From JANLYQ01 sp031365725 (GTDB lineage Bacteria; Actinomycetota; Actinomycetes; JACCUZ01): DNA of 64,000 bases. The position numbers and the translations under genes were made by a program. Of the stretch, positions 8,979 to 19,661 are shown one piece after another. The stretch is taken from NCBI GenBank assembly GCA_031365725.1, contig JANLYQ010000065.1:9439-73438 (forward strand), in the 5' to 3' direction. Each line of letters begins with the position of its first letter. Position 1 is the first letter of the stretch. The notes under the pieces were generated by a model. It saw nothing but the letters and a program-made list of their open reading frames with translations, was not told the origin of the DNA and searched no databases.

Positions 8979-9338
8979 ATGGATCTCGACCTGTCGACGC
9001 GCCTTGTCGACGCCCGTGCCCTCGTCACCGCCATCGGCGAGGTTGATCTCGAGACGGCCTCACAGTTGGGCGACGGCGTTGATGCCGCCGTCCGGGACGT
9101 CTGCCCGCACGTGGCCCTGGACCTCACCGGCGTGACCTTCATGGACTCCACCGGCCTCAAGGTCCTGCTGGCGCTGCAGCGCCGAGGCGACCTGGCGGAC
9201 GGTTCGCTGGTGCTGGTCGGCCCCCGGCCGCCGGTGGTCAAGATCCTCGCGCTGACCGGGCTGGACAAGGCCTTCACCGTGGTCGGCTCCCTCGAGGACC
9301 TGCCGCCGGTCATCGACGGCGCAGCGCCCACGCCCTGA
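8979..9338 (+). CDS. STAS-domain anti-sigma-factor antagonist (SpoIIAA/RsbV-like)
   Basis: The 119-residue protein is a single STAS domain. The motif FMDSTGLKVLLAL carries the serine (S57) that anti-sigma-factor kinases phosphorylate in SpoIIAA/RsbV proteins. In the unphosphorylated form such proteins sequester the kinase and free a sigma factor. The HATPase kinase at 19,662-20,078 and the SpoIIE phosphatase at 17,961-19,178 are possible partners, though 10 kb away. The last 29 bases overlap the 3' end of the convergent helicase gene. Confidence 0.88.
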   Translation: MDLDLSTRLVDARALVTAIGEVDLETASQLGDGVDAAVRDVCPHVALDLTGVTFMDSTGLKVLLALQRRGDLADGSLVLVGPRPPVVKILALTGLDKAFTVVGSLEDLPPVIDGAAPTP

Positions 9339-11097
9339 TCAGGTCGATGCGGGCCTGAACCTGCTCGGCTGACGCCTGCGCGGCGAGCGGTCCCCCGCAG
9401 GCCTGCCGCAGCTCGGTGTGCACCGCGCCGTGCGGCAGCCCGGTGCGGTGGTGCCACGCGGCCACCAGGCCGTTGAGCTCCTTGCGCAGCGCCGGCACCG
9501 CGCGGTGCGCCGCGGCATCGGCAGCAGCCGTCGCTGCCGCCCGCCCCGCCGCGGCCTTGCGGGACCGGCCGCGCACCTCGTGCTCGCTCTGCCGGGCGCG
9601 CAGCAGCACGGCCACCTGGTCGGGCTCGAGCAGGCCGGGCAGACCGAGGTAGTCGGCCTCCTCCGCCGAGCCGACCGCAGCCTGCTGGCCGAACTCGCCG
9701 CCGTCGAAGAGCACCCGGTCGAACGTCGCCTCGGCCTCCAGCGCCTCGAACTCCGTCTCCGCCAGCCCCGCCTCGTCCTGCGCCTGGTTGGCCCGCGCCA
9801 CCAGCGCGTCCTCGGGTGCGAAGAGATCGCCGCCGTCGTCGCTGACCGGCCGGTCCAGCGCGTGGTCGCGCTCGACCTCCATCTCGGCGGCGTGACCGAG
9901 CAGCATCGGCACCGAAGGCAGGAAGACCGATGCGGTCTCGCCCCGACGCCGGGCCCGGACGAACCGGCCGACGGCCTGAGCGAAGTAGAGCGGCGTGGCC
10001 GCCGACGTCGCGTAGACCCCGACAGCCAGCCGCGGCACATCCACACCTTCGGAGACCATGCGCACGGCGACCATCCACCGGTCGTCGCTGGTCGCGAAGT
10101 CGGCGATGCGCTCGCTGGAGCCGGTCTCGTCGGAGAGCACCAGGACGGGTGCTGTCCCGGTGATGTCACGCAGCCTCGCTGCGTAGGCGCGGGCCGAGAC
10201 CTGGTCGGTGGCGATGACCAGACCAGCCGCGTCGGGCATGCCACGGCGCACCTCGGTGAGCCGGCGGTCTGCGGCAGCGAGCACCGCCGGGATCCAGTTG
10301 CCCTGCGGGTCGAGCGCCGTGCGCCACGCGGCTGCGGTGACGTCCTTGGTGAGGGGCTCGCCGAGAGTGGCCGACACCTCGTCGCCCGCGCGGGTGCGCC
10401 AGCGCATCTGACCGGTGTAGGACAGGAAGATGACCGGCCGCACCACGCCGTCGGCAAGCGCCCGACCGTAGCCGTAGGAGTAGTCCGACGCTGATCGGCG
10501 TACGCCATCTCGACCGCGGGCGTAGGCCACGAACGGGATCGCGCTGGTGTCGGAGCGGAACGGCGTGCCGGTGAGCGCGAGCCGGCGGGTGGCGGGATCG
10601 AAGGCCTCTCGCACGGCGTCGCCCCAGGACAGCGCGTCGCCACCGTGGTGCACCTCGTCGAGCACGACCAGCGTCCGGCGGGTCTCGGTGCGGCGGCGGT
10701 GCAGCAACGGGTGTGCGGCCACCTGGGCATAGGTCACCGCCACGCCGGTGAAGTCACCCCCTACCGCTCCCTGTGCGTTGCTGAAACGGGGGTCGAGGCT
10801 GATGCCGACCCGCGCGGCCGCGTCGGCCCACTGGAGCTTGAGGTGCTCGGTCGGAGCCACCACGGTGACGGCGGCGACCAGGTGCCGCTCGAGCAGCTCA
10901 CTGGCCACCCTCAGCGCGAACGTCGTCTTGCCCGCCCCCGGGGTAGCCACCGCCAGAAAGTCGCGCGCGGCGGCCCCGTCGCGTCCGAGATAGACCTCGA
11001 GTGCCTCCTCCTGCCAGGCGCGCAGGGCGTGGGCTGTGCCCCACGGTGCGCGCTGCGGGAAGGCGGGCGGGAGGTGGGAGGCGGCGGAGGTACTCAT
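9310..11097 (-). CDS. DEAD/DEAH-box superfamily 2 helicase
   Basis: This 595-residue ATP-dependent helicase-like protein has Walker A ATPGAGKTT (51-59), motif Ia APTEHLKLQW, the DEVHH box (147-151) and motif III LTGTPFRSD. A C-terminal helicase half follows, with MVSEGVDVPRLAVG and a QAVGRFVRARR arginine-finger motif. The Ala-rich C-terminal 150 residues carry no recognised domain. The layout resembles the XPB/type III restriction-like ATPases common as single genes in actinobacteria. DNA repair or RNA work is possible, and the sequence does not decide. Its 3' end overlaps the STAS gene. Confidence 0.88.
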   Translation of the reverse strand: MSTSAASHLPPAFPQRAPWGTAHALRAWQEEALEVYLGRDGAAARDFLAVATPGAGKTTFALRVASELLERHLVAAVTVVAPTEHLKLQWADAAARVGISLDPRFSNAQGAVGGDFTGVAVTYAQVAAHPLLHRRRTETRRTLVVLDEVHHGGDALSWGDAVREAFDPATRRLALTGTPFRSDTSAIPFVAYARGRDGVRRSASDYSYGYGRALADGVVRPVIFLSYTGQMRWRTRAGDEVSATLGEPLTKDVTAAAWRTALDPQGNWIPAVLAAADRRLTEVRRGMPDAAGLVIATDQVSARAYAARLRDITGTAPVLVLSDETGSSERIADFATSDDRWMVAVRMVSEGVDVPRLAVGVYATSAATPLYFAQAVGRFVRARRRGETASVFLPSVPMLLGHAAEMEVERDHALDRPVSDDGGDLFAPEDALVARANQAQDEAGLAETEFEALEAEATFDRVLFDGGEFGQQAAVGSAEEADYLGLPGLLEPDQVAVLLRARQSEHEVRGRSRKAAAGRAAATAAADAAAHRAVPALRKELNGLVAAWHHRTGLPHGAVHTELRQACGGPLAAQASAEQVQARIDLIRAWALRRR

Positions 11098-11174
11098 CGG
11101 TGCGACGAGGCTAACTTCCCGTCACGATCGACATGCCGACGACTGGAGGTACGCCGCGGAGCGAGGCTGTCGTG

Positions 11175-12527
11175 CTAGCGCGTGTCGCCGCCGGCCGGGG
11201 TGGCGAGCCGACCGGCGATCGAGGCCCCCACCAGCGCGACGAACGCCATCGCAAGGAAGATCGAGCCGAACGCACGCGTCTCGGACTGCTCGTGCAGTCC
11301 GGCGAAGAGCGCGCCGCCGACCCCGATGAGCAGCACCGAGCCGAGCGCGTCGGAGAGCTGCAGCGCGGCCGAGTTGAAGCCCTGCTCCGACTCCGGGGAC
11401 AGCGCCAGCACCACGACGTTGGTGCTGGTCATGGCCAGCCCCATGCCTAGCCCACCGAGGGCCCAGCCGAGCGAGGCGGCCCACACCGGCACGACCGTCC
11501 ACAGGGCGAGGGCGATCCCGAGGACACCGGCCGCCACCAGCCCGGTGCCCACGCGCACCAGCACGTGCCGCGGGGTGCGGAGACCAGGACGACCCTGCAC
11601 CCACGACCCGACCGCCCAGCTCACCGCTGCACTGGTCAGGGTCAGACCCGCCAGCCCGACCGAGAGCCCGCGGCGCTCGACCAGCATCAGCGGCACGAAC
11701 GTCTCGGCGCCGAAGAACGACCCGGCCAGGACCCCTCGCAGCAGCACCGCCGTCGGCAGGCCACGCCGGAGCCGGAAGATGCCGGCGGGCAACAGCCTCG
11801 GCACTGCCAGCACCACGACGGCCAGCCCGGCCGGTGCCAGCGCCACCGACACGAGGTCGAGACGCTGACCGGCGTACTGCAGGAGAGCGACGCCGACCGC
11901 AACCGCCAGGGCCGGTCCCAGGCGACGGCGTACCGGCTCGTCCCCCACTGCGGGACCGAGCCCGTGCAACCGGGGCAGCATCAGTGCGACCGCAGGCAGC
12001 ACCAGCGGCGGCACGATGAGGAACACCCAGCGCCACGACAGGTGATCGGTCAGCAGCCCGGCGATCGTCGGGCCGACCAGCGCCGGCACCACCCAGCCGC
12101 CGGACATCGCCGCGAACAACCGCGGTCGCATCGGCTCGGGGTAGAGCCGACCCACCACGACGTACAGCGCGACGACGTCCATGCCCGAGCCCATGCCCTG
12201 CACCGCTCGCGCCGCGACGAAGACCGCCATGTCCTGCGCGAGCCCGGCCGCGACCAGACCCACCACGAACAGCACGAGGGCGGCCAGGAACGGCTGCACC
12301 GGCCCGCGCCGGTCGCAGAGTTCGCCGGCGAGCACCATGCCGACCAGGCTGGCGACGAGAAAGGCCGAGAAGCCCCAGGCGTAGAAGCGCAATCCGTGCA
12401 GGTCGCGTACGGCGGCCGGCATTGCCGTCGCCACCGCCATCGCCTCGAAGGCGATGACCGACACCACGGCGACGACACCGACGGTGAGTCCCCGCCAGCG
12501 ACCGGTGAGGATGCTGGTCGGTTGCAC
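11175..12527 (-). CDS. MFS transporter (drug:H+ antiporter type)
   Basis: This 450-residue polytopic membrane protein has about 12-14 hydrophobic segments. The major facilitator signature after the second segment appears as GELCDRRGPVQPFL, and the drug-exporter motif C region as GGWVVPALVGPTIAGLL. Export of a small molecule or drug driven by proton exchange is expected, but the substrate cannot be named. It is divergent from the VOC gene at 12,551 with only 23 bases between starts. Confidence 0.87.
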   Translation of the reverse strand: MQPTSILTGRWRGLTVGVVAVVSVIAFEAMAVATAMPAAVRDLHGLRFYAWGFSAFLVASLVGMVLAGELCDRRGPVQPFLAALVLFVVGLVAAGLAQDMAVFVAARAVQGMGSGMDVVALYVVVGRLYPEPMRPRLFAAMSGGWVVPALVGPTIAGLLTDHLSWRWVFLIVPPLVLPAVALMLPRLHGLGPAVGDEPVRRRLGPALAVAVGVALLQYAGQRLDLVSVALAPAGLAVVVLAVPRLLPAGIFRLRRGLPTAVLLRGVLAGSFFGAETFVPLMLVERRGLSVGLAGLTLTSAAVSWAVGSWVQGRPGLRTPRHVLVRVGTGLVAAGVLGIALALWTVVPVWAASLGWALGGLGMGLAMTSTNVVVLALSPESEQGFNSAALQLSDALGSVLLIGVGGALFAGLHEQSETRAFGSIFLAMAFVALVGASIAGRLATPAGGDTR

Positions 12528-12550
12528 CGGGGCAAGAGTACGTTCCGTCC

Positions 12551-13048
12551 ATGACCGAGCCGACTGTCGACGTCCACGCCGTCGAGCGCGACCGCATCCG
12601 CGCCGCCCACCTCGCGCCGCCCGGGCAGCGGCCGCCGTCCTCCGCCCGCGGGCTGCACCACTTCGCGCTCGTCAGCGGCGACGTCGAACGGACGGTCGAG
12701 TTCTACCAGGGGCTGCTGGAGTTCCCGCTCACCGAGATGTTCGAGAACCGCGACTACGCCGGGTCGACACACTTCTTCTTCGACATCGGGGTGGGCAACC
12801 GGCTCGCGTTCTTCGACTTCCCCGGCCTCGACGTGGGTCCCTACCAGGAGGTGCTCGGCGGGCTGCACCACATCGCGATCTCGGTGACCCCGGAGCGGTG
12901 GGCGCACCTGCGCGGGAAGCTCGACGCCGCCGGCATCGAGTACCTCCTCGAGAGCGACGTCTCGATCTACTTCCGCGATCCCGACGGGGCGCGGCTCGAG
13001 CTGCTGGCAGACCCGCTCGGCGAGATGTACGGCATGACCGACATCTGA
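12551..13048 (+). CDS. VOC family (glyoxalase/extradiol dioxygenase superfamily) protein
   Basis: This 165-residue protein has one vicinal-oxygen-chelate domain after a 33-residue leader. GLHHFALVSGDVERTVEFYQGLLEFPL forms the first beta-alpha-beta-beta-beta module and GLHHIAISVTPERW the second. DPDGARLELLADP supplies the usual C-terminal metal-ligand Glu. The paired HH residues and the Glu fit a metal site. The reaction is unknown. Confidence 0.85.
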   Translation: MTEPTVDVHAVERDRIRAAHLAPPGQRPPSSARGLHHFALVSGDVERTVEFYQGLLEFPLTEMFENRDYAGSTHFFFDIGVGNRLAFFDFPGLDVGPYQEVLGGLHHIAISVTPERWAHLRGKLDAAGIEYLLESDVSIYFRDPDGARLELLADPLGEMYGMTDI

Positions 13049-13052
13049 GCCG

Positions 13053-13382
13053 TCAGGAGTCGGAGCCCGAGTCGTTGTCGTCGCCGCCACCGGGCATGCC
13101 GTTGAAGATCTCCTTGCAGGTCGGGCAGACCGGGAAGCGACCCGGGTCGCGGCCGGGGATCCACTTCTTGCCGCACAGCGCGGTCACGAGGTCGCCGGAG
13201 AGCGCCGACTCGAGGATCTTCTCCTTCTTGACGTAGTGCGCGAACCGCTCGTGGTCGCCGTCGCCGTGGGAGGTGCGCGGGAGCGGCGCGACCTCGCGTT
13301 CGAGCACCGTGCCGGGCCGCTCGTGGGCCGGGGCGTCGAGACCGGGGATGCCGGAGCCGGGCTCGTCAGGTGTCGAGGTCAT
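13053..13382 (-). CDS. DUF3039 family protein
   Basis: This small 109-residue protein is found across actinobacteria. The conserved core is FAHYVKKEKILESALSGD, then CGKKWIPGRDP and CPTCKEIF. The Cys residues (CGKKW, CPTC) suggest a zinc-ribbon-like site. The ends are acidic and low-complexity. Function is unknown. It is convergent with the VOC gene (4 bases apart) and precedes the YqgE gene on the other side. Confidence 0.88.
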   Translation of the reverse strand: MTSTPDEPGSGIPGLDAPAHERPGTVLEREVAPLPRTSHGDGDHERFAHYVKKEKILESALSGDLVTALCGKKWIPGRDPGRFPVCPTCKEIFNGMPGGGDDNDSGSDS

Positions 13383-13404
13383 GGCATCGACTCTACCGAT
13401 CGCT

Positions 13405-13992
13405 CTAGTTCATCGACGGGTCGTCGGCGTAGGTCGACACCATGGCGAGGTCGCCGCCCTGGCGCCGGAGCACCGCACGCCACAGCTGCTCAGGGGCGTC
13501 GCTGAACGCATCGGCGTCCGGACCGTGCAGCCGGGCCTCCACGACGTACCAGGCGCCCTGCTCGAGCTCGTCCTCGAGCTGCCCCGGGCCCCAGCCGGAG
13601 TAGCCGGCGAAGATGCGGAGCAGGCTCACCTCAGCGGTGACCTCCTCGGGCGGCAGGTCGAGGTCGAGCAGGCCGAGCCGCTCCACCACCCGGCGGAAGC
13701 CCACCGGCTCCTCACCGTCCTCGTCGGGACCCTCGGCCAGAGCCAGGGCCGAGTCCAACGCGACCGGGCCGCCCTCGAAGAGCACCGCCGGGCCGGTTGT
13801 GAAGGCCTGCCACGACGGCAGGATCTCGCCCACCCGTACCGGCGTGGGCCGGTTGATGACGACCCCGAGGGCGCCGTCGTCATCGTGGTCGAGCAGCAGG
13901 ACCACGGTGCGCTCGAACGTGGAGTCACCCAGCGCCGGAGTCGCCACCAGCAGTCGGCCCGCCAGCGTCTCGATCGGCTCGGGCGGGGTCAC
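13405..13992 (-). CDS. YqgE/AlgH family protein
   Basis: The protein has 195 residues when started at GTG 13992 (VTPPEPIETLAGRLLVATP), the position that matches the family N-terminus. Signature stretches are LAGRLLVATPALGDSTFERTV, GVVINRPT, FEGGPV and IFAGYSGWGPGQLEDE. AlgH was named in Pseudomonas as an alginate regulator, but the molecular role is unsettled. The gene starts inside the 3' end of the VanZ-like gene (68-base overlap), so the two are probably co-translated. Confidence 0.92.
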   Translation of the reverse strand: MTPPEPIETLAGRLLVATPALGDSTFERTVVLLLDHDDDGALGVVINRPTPVRVGEILPSWQAFTTGPAVLFEGGPVALDSALALAEGPDEDGEEPVGFRRVVERLGLLDLDLPPEEVTAEVSLLRIFAGYSGWGPGQLEDELEQGAWYVVEARLHGPDADAFSDAPEQLWRAVLRRQGGDLAMVSTYADDPSMN

Positions 13993-14376
13993 CGCCCCAT
14001 GATGCCTTCCGGCCGGGCACACCGGGAAGGGTGCGGCGAGGTAGGTGCAGCGCCGCCCCGAGCAGGACACCCACCGTGTCGGCGACCGCATCGAGCACGT
14101 CGCCGCTGCGGTGCGGCAGGAACACCCCCTGCACGACCTCGCTCATCGCGGCGTGCGCGACCAGCAGCGGCAGCCACCATGTGGCTCCCAGTCGGGCGCG
14201 CAACCCGGTCCACGCGACCGAGGCGAAGGTCGCCACGTGCACGACCTTGTCCAGGCCGGGAACTCCCGCCGGCCCCGCGGTGCGCGGCCAGTAGAGCAGC
14301 ACGAGATTGGCGACCACAGCCACCGCGAGCGCCGTACGGGCAAGGCGCGGGGCTGACCTGTCAGCGCCCTCGGAGC

Positions 14377-14380
<4 letters not shown>
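13925..14380 (-). CDS. VanZ-like membrane protein
   Basis: This 151-residue protein has about four hydrophobic helices. The VanZ-like pattern is seen in LDKVVHVATFASVAWTGL and in SEVVQGVFLPHRSGDVLDAVADTVGVLLG, where acidic and His residues line the membrane ends. A polar Gly/Asp-rich tail (about 118-151) lies outside the fold and is the part that overlaps the yqgE-like start. Its ATG overlaps the malic enzyme stop by 4 bases. Function is unknown. Confidence 0.8.
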
Positions 14381-15816
<1,436 letters not shown>

Positions 15817-15866
15817 GAGGCGATCGTGTCAGATCGTCGTCGAACGCGGCGTCACGACCGCCGGGC

Positions 15867-16346
15867 TCAACGGCGCGGCAGCCGCACGACGGTGACGAAG
15901 AAGTCGTCGATCTGACGTACGACATCGATGAACCGCTCGAAGTCCACCGGCTTGGTGACGTAGGCGTTGGCGTGCAGCGAATAGCTGCTGACGACATCGT
16001 CCTCGTTCTCGGAGGTCGTGAGCACGACCACCGGGATGCTCGCCAGCTCGGCGTCGGACTTGATCGCGGTGAGCACCTCCCGGCCGTCCATCCGCGGCAG
16101 GTTGAGGTCGAGGAGCACGAGGTCGGGCCGCGGCATGCCGGCGTACCGACCCTCCCGACGGAGGAAGGCCATCGCGTCGGCGCCGTCGTTGACCACGTGC
16201 AGGCTGTTCTGCAGCTTGTAGTCGGCGAACGCCTCGCGGGTCATCAGCACGTCCCCCGGGTCGTCCTCGACGAGCAGGATCTCGACAGGTCGCGCGGCCG
16301 GCTGGGCCGATGCTTGCGGGGACTGCTGGTTCTCGGGGGGGGTCAT
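15867..16346 (-). CDS. Response regulator, single REC domain (Rcp1-like)
   Basis: The 159-residue protein is a stand-alone receiver. A Gln/Pro/Ala-rich leader (1-20) precedes VEILLVEDDPGDVLMTREAF (acidic pocket). DLVLLDLNLPRMDGREVL carries the phosphoacceptor Asp, VVVLTTSENEDDV follows, and YVTKPVDFERF carries the conserved Lys. It has no output domain, so it must act through protein contacts, as such regulators do beside Cph1-like kinases. Its ATG overlaps the stop of the upstream kinase gene, and the two are a cognate pair. Confidence 0.92.
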   Translation of the reverse strand: MTPPENQQSPQASAQPAARPVEILLVEDDPGDVLMTREAFADYKLQNSLHVVNDGADAMAFLRREGRYAGMPRPDLVLLDLNLPRMDGREVLTAIKSDAELASIPVVVLTTSENEDDVVSSYSLHANAYVTKPVDFERFIDVVRQIDDFFVTVVRLPRR

Positions 16347-17968
16347 CGGTGCTCGTCTCCCGTGGAGTGACTGGTCAGGATCTTGGGTGCAGCGCCCACC
16401 ACAGGCAGGGTCCAGCGGAAGACCGCACCTGCGGTGTCGCCGTTGGACCGGGGCGAGGTGTCGAGCCACAGCCGGCCACCGTGGTACTCGACGATCTTCT
16501 TGCACATGGCCAGGCCGATGCCGGTGCCGTCGTAGGCATCGCGCCCGTGCAGCCGCTGGAAGATGACGAAGATCTTCTCCTGGTACTGCTCGTCGATGCC
16601 GATCCCGTTGTCGGTGCAGGAGAGCTCCCACACCGTCGGGTCCTCGCTCGACGGCGCCGCCGAGAGGTGCACCCGCGGCGGATCATCACCACGGAACTTC
16701 ACTCCGTTGCCGATGAGGTTCTGGAGCAGCTGGACGAGCAGGCTCTGGTCGCCCCGGACCACCGGCAGCGGGTCGTGGGTGACGGTCGCGCCGCCTTCCG
16801 CCAGCATCAGGTCGAGCTGCCGCACGGCCTGCGCCAGCACCACTTCCAGGCGAACCTCCTGGAAGTCCTCGCCGGCCCGACCGACCCGGGAGAACGTGAG
16901 CAGGTCGTTGATCAGCTGCTGCATGCGCTTGGCGCCGTCCACCGCGAACTCGATGTACTGCTCACCGCGTTCGTCGAGCTGACCTTTGTAGCGGCGCTCG
17001 ATCAGCTGGCAGAAGCTCGCGACCTTGCGCAGCGGTTCCTGCAGGTCGTGCGAGGCGACGTAGGCGAACTGCTCGAGCTCGGCGTTGGAGCGGCGCAGGT
17101 CCTGGGCCTGCTCCTCGACCAGCGCCCGGGCCTCGGTCGCCTCCCGACCGGCTGCTTCAGCAAGGGCGTACTCATGCAGGATCCGGCCACGCATCAGCTC
17201 GACCTGCTCGGCCAGCGCGACGATGTCGCTGGGCGCGTCGGTCACGGTCACCCGGCGACTCAGGTCGCCTCCCTCCACGCGGTCGACCTCGGCTCCCAGC
17301 CGCTGCAGCGGCAGGGTCACCCAGCGCCGCAGGCCGATCCACACGAGCCAGGCCACGATCACCAGCCCCACCAGGGCGAGGACGAGCACGGTGAGCAGGA
17401 ACGTCTCGTTGTCCGTGAGCTGTCTGGTCGCTCGGTCCCGGGTGGCGCGGACCGGTGTCTGCAGGCCGGCGAGCGCCGCCCGGACCCGGTCGAAGCGCTG
17501 CTTGCCGGCCTCGACCTCGGCCAGGGAGATGGACACAGCACCGCCGCTCTTGACCCGGGCGATCGCCGGGGCGGCCACCTGCTGGTCCCACGCCCCCGCC
17601 TCACGACGTACGGCGGCAAGTCGGCGCAGCAGGTCGGGACGCAGGGCCAGCAACGTCTCCAGGTGAGCCAACGAGGCAGCCTCGGCCGCGCGGCCGTCGG
17701 TGTAGGGCTGGAGGAAGTCGACCCGCCCGGCGACCAGGAAGCCCCGAAGCCCCGTCTCCTGGTCGGAGTAGGCCCGGGCGAGCGTCTCGGTCTCGAGCAG
17801 CGCCGGTCCATAGCGCTCGACCCGGTCGTGGGTGGCGACCTGCAGCCGGTAGAGCGAGACACCGATCACGAGGCTGAGGACGGCAAGCAGCGTCGCGAAG
17901 GCCACGAAGGCGGTGACCAACCGGCGCGACAGCGACCATCTGCCGAGAGTCTGCGACGCCTCACCCAC
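16343..17968 (-). CDS. Sensor histidine kinase with CHASE3 and HAMP domains
   Basis: The start is taken at GTG 17968 (VGEASQTLGRWSLSRRLV), which overlaps the previous stop by 8 bases and gives 541 residues. A first membrane segment (about 17-38) is followed by an extracytoplasmic CHASE3 domain with YSDQETGLRGFLVAG. A second membrane segment (about 190-212) leads to HAMP. A short coiled coil precedes the HisKA box FAYVASHDLQEPLRKVASF, where the His of SHD is phosphorylated. The HATPase_c domain has NLIGNGVKFRGD, DNGIGIDEQY and GTGIGLAMCKKIVEYHGG. The layout resembles phytochrome-family kinases paired with a lone receiver. Confidence 0.93.
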   Translation of the reverse strand: MGEASQTLGRWSLSRRLVTAFVAFATLLAVLSLVIGVSLYRLQVATHDRVERYGPALLETETLARAYSDQETGLRGFLVAGRVDFLQPYTDGRAAEAASLAHLETLLALRPDLLRRLAAVRREAGAWDQQVAAPAIARVKSGGAVSISLAEVEAGKQRFDRVRAALAGLQTPVRATRDRATRQLTDNETFLLTVLVLALVGLVIVAWLVWIGLRRWVTLPLQRLGAEVDRVEGGDLSRRVTVTDAPSDIVALAEQVELMRGRILHEYALAEAAGREATEARALVEEQAQDLRRSNAELEQFAYVASHDLQEPLRKVASFCQLIERRYKGQLDERGEQYIEFAVDGAKRMQQLINDLLTFSRVGRAGEDFQEVRLEVVLAQAVRQLDLMLAEGGATVTHDPLPVVRGDQSLLVQLLQNLIGNGVKFRGDDPPRVHLSAAPSSEDPTVWELSCTDNGIGIDEQYQEKIFVIFQRLHGRDAYDGTGIGLAMCKKIVEYHGGRLWLDTSPRSNGDTAGAVFRWTLPVVGAAPKILTSHSTGDEHR

Positions 17969-19178
17969 GGCTGCTGCTCGGCGCCGGTGACCAGTCGAGC
18001 AGCACCAGCGCGACGTCGTCGCTGAGCTCGCCGCCGTTGCGTCGCTGCACCTGGGCAAGCGCGTGGTCGACGACGTGGGCGTGCCGGGCGCCCCCGGCCA
18101 GCAGGTCCTCGATGATGAGGTAGAGCGCGGGTTCACCCAGCCGCCGCTCGTGGGACTCGTCGTCGAAACCCTCGATCAACCCGTCGGTGAACATCAGCAG
18201 AGCCGTCGCGGTCCCGACCTGGTGGTCCCGGGACGGCCATGACACGCCGTCGAGCACACCGAGCGCCACGCCGCCATCGCCCGACGCGACGGGCGAGACG
18301 ACTGAACCATCAAGGAGCAGGGGCAGCGGATGGCCGGCCCGCCAGACGGTGAGGATGCCGGTGCTGCGGTCGAGCCGCACCATGCTGACGGTGGCGAACA
18401 CCTCGTCGGTCGACCGCTCGCTCACCAGGACGGCGTCCAGCACCCCGAAGTGGGTGTCCGGGTCGGCCCCCGCCAGCACCAACGTGCGCCACGCGATCCG
18501 GAGGCAGACACCCAGCGCGGCCTCGTCGGGGCCATGCCCGGCCACGTCGCCGATGAGCGCGAACACCACGCCGTCGTGACATTCGATGACGTCGTAGAAG
18601 TCGCCGCCGAGCAGGCTCTGATGTCGTCCCGGGCGGTAGCGCGGCACGACGCGGCACCAGCCCTCCCGGATCAGTGGCTGGGGCAGCAGGCCGCGCTCGA
18701 GTCGTGCATTCTCGGCTGCTCGTGCCTCAGAGGCAAACAGCCGCCGTACCGACTCGTCGGCGCGCTTGCGCTCGAGGGCATAGCGGATCGCCCGGGTGAG
18801 CAGCTGACCGTCGATGCTCCCCTTGACGAGGTAGTCCTGCGCGCCCGCAGCAACGGCAGCGGTGCCGCGGTGCTCGTCGGCAAGACCGGTGAGCACCAGT
18901 ACCGCGATGCTCGGCGAGCGGTCGAGCACCGCCGCCAGCCCGGCGAGCCCGGTCGAATCAGGCAGCCCGAGGTCGAGGAGCACGCACTCGATGTCACCGG
19001 GCAACAGGCCGAGGGCCTCCGCCACGCTGTGCGCCCGTCGCAGGTCGACGTCGAAACCGACATCGAGCAGCAGCTCGCGCACCAGGAACGCGTCGCCCTC
19101 GTCGTCCTCGATGAGCAGCACCCGGGTCGGCAGACCATCCAGGTTCGCTGCCGGGGTCTGGGGCAGCAGCGCGCTCAA
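17961..19178 (-). CDS. REC-domain SpoIIE-type (PP2C-like) serine phosphatase
   Basis: The protein has 405 residues if started at TTG 19178, which overlaps the upstream stop as TTGA; a GTG at 19214 is an alternative. The receiver domain (about 18-140) has LLIEDDEGDAF, CVLLDLGLPDSTGL and YLVKGSIDG. A coiled linker (RKRADESVRRLFASEARAAENARLERGLLPQ) joins it to a SpoIIE/RsbU phosphatase domain with GGDFYDVIECHDG, GDVAGHGPDEAALG, FTDGLIEGFD and LSDDVALVLLDW. It would dephosphorylate an anti-sigma antagonist when its receiver is phosphorylated, the classical RsbU logic in a two-component form. Confidence 0.92.
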   Translation of the reverse strand: MSALLPQTPAANLDGLPTRVLLIEDDEGDAFLVRELLLDVGFDVDLRRAHSVAEALGLLPGDIECVLLDLGLPDSTGLAGLAAVLDRSPSIAVLVLTGLADEHRGTAAVAAGAQDYLVKGSIDGQLLTRAIRYALERKRADESVRRLFASEARAAENARLERGLLPQPLIREGWCRVVPRYRPGRHQSLLGGDFYDVIECHDGVVFALIGDVAGHGPDEAALGVCLRIAWRTLVLAGADPDTHFGVLDAVLVSERSTDEVFATVSMVRLDRSTGILTVWRAGHPLPLLLDGSVVSPVASGDGGVALGVLDGVSWPSRDHQVGTATALLMFTDGLIEGFDDESHERRLGEPALYLIIEDLLAGGARHAHVVDHALAQVQRRNGGELSDDVALVLLDWSPAPSSSRG

Positions 19179-19660
19179 GGCACCTGTCCAGCGAGATCTG
19201 TCGGTGCTGCCCACCGGGTGGGTCTGCCCCCGTCCAGCTGCGCGACGAGCTCGCGGAGGTACCAGCGCCGGAAAGCGACGACGTCGGCGGCCGGCGGGAG
19301 CGCCAGTGTCTGGCCGCTGCGGCAGAAGTCGTCGGCCTCGTCGAGCTGGGTGTCGAGAGCCTGGGCGACCGCGAAGGCCTCCGGGCTGATGGCGATCATG
19401 AAGTCGTGGGTCGTCTCCCCGGCGGCAAGGCATGCGGCCCGCCGGGACTCGAGCTCGCTGTTGCGGGCGTGCTGCTGGTCGAGCTGGGTCACCAGGGCGG
19501 CCACCCGCGCGGGTGCTGAGTCTCGCGCGACCGCTCCTGAGACGACGAGCAGGTTGAACTCACGGAGCACCTCCTCGTAGTGCTCTGTCGCCCGCACGCC
19601 CACGGCCAACGGATAGCCCAGCAGCTGGACCTGCACCTGGCCACTCGGAGTCGGGCTCAC
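19175..19660 (-). CDS. Unknown protein in the partner-switching operon
   Basis: This 161-residue soluble protein was not recognised. It begins MSPTPSGQVQVQLLGYPLAVGVRATEHYEEVLREFNLLV. It then has a mostly helical, charged middle and ends with a Trp/Arg stretch (FRRWYLRELVAQLDGGRPTRW). It sits between the HATPase kinase gene (1-base gap) and the phosphatase gene (4-base TTGA overlap), so a scaffold or sensor role in the same signalling pathway is the natural inference. Confidence 0.78.
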   Translation of the reverse strand: MSPTPSGQVQVQLLGYPLAVGVRATEHYEEVLREFNLLVVSGAVARDSAPARVAALVTQLDQQHARNSELESRRAACLAAGETTHDFMIAISPEAFAVAQALDTQLDEADDFCRSGQTLALPPAADVVAFRRWYLRELVAQLDGGRPTRWAAPTDLAGQVP

Positions 19661-19661
19661 G

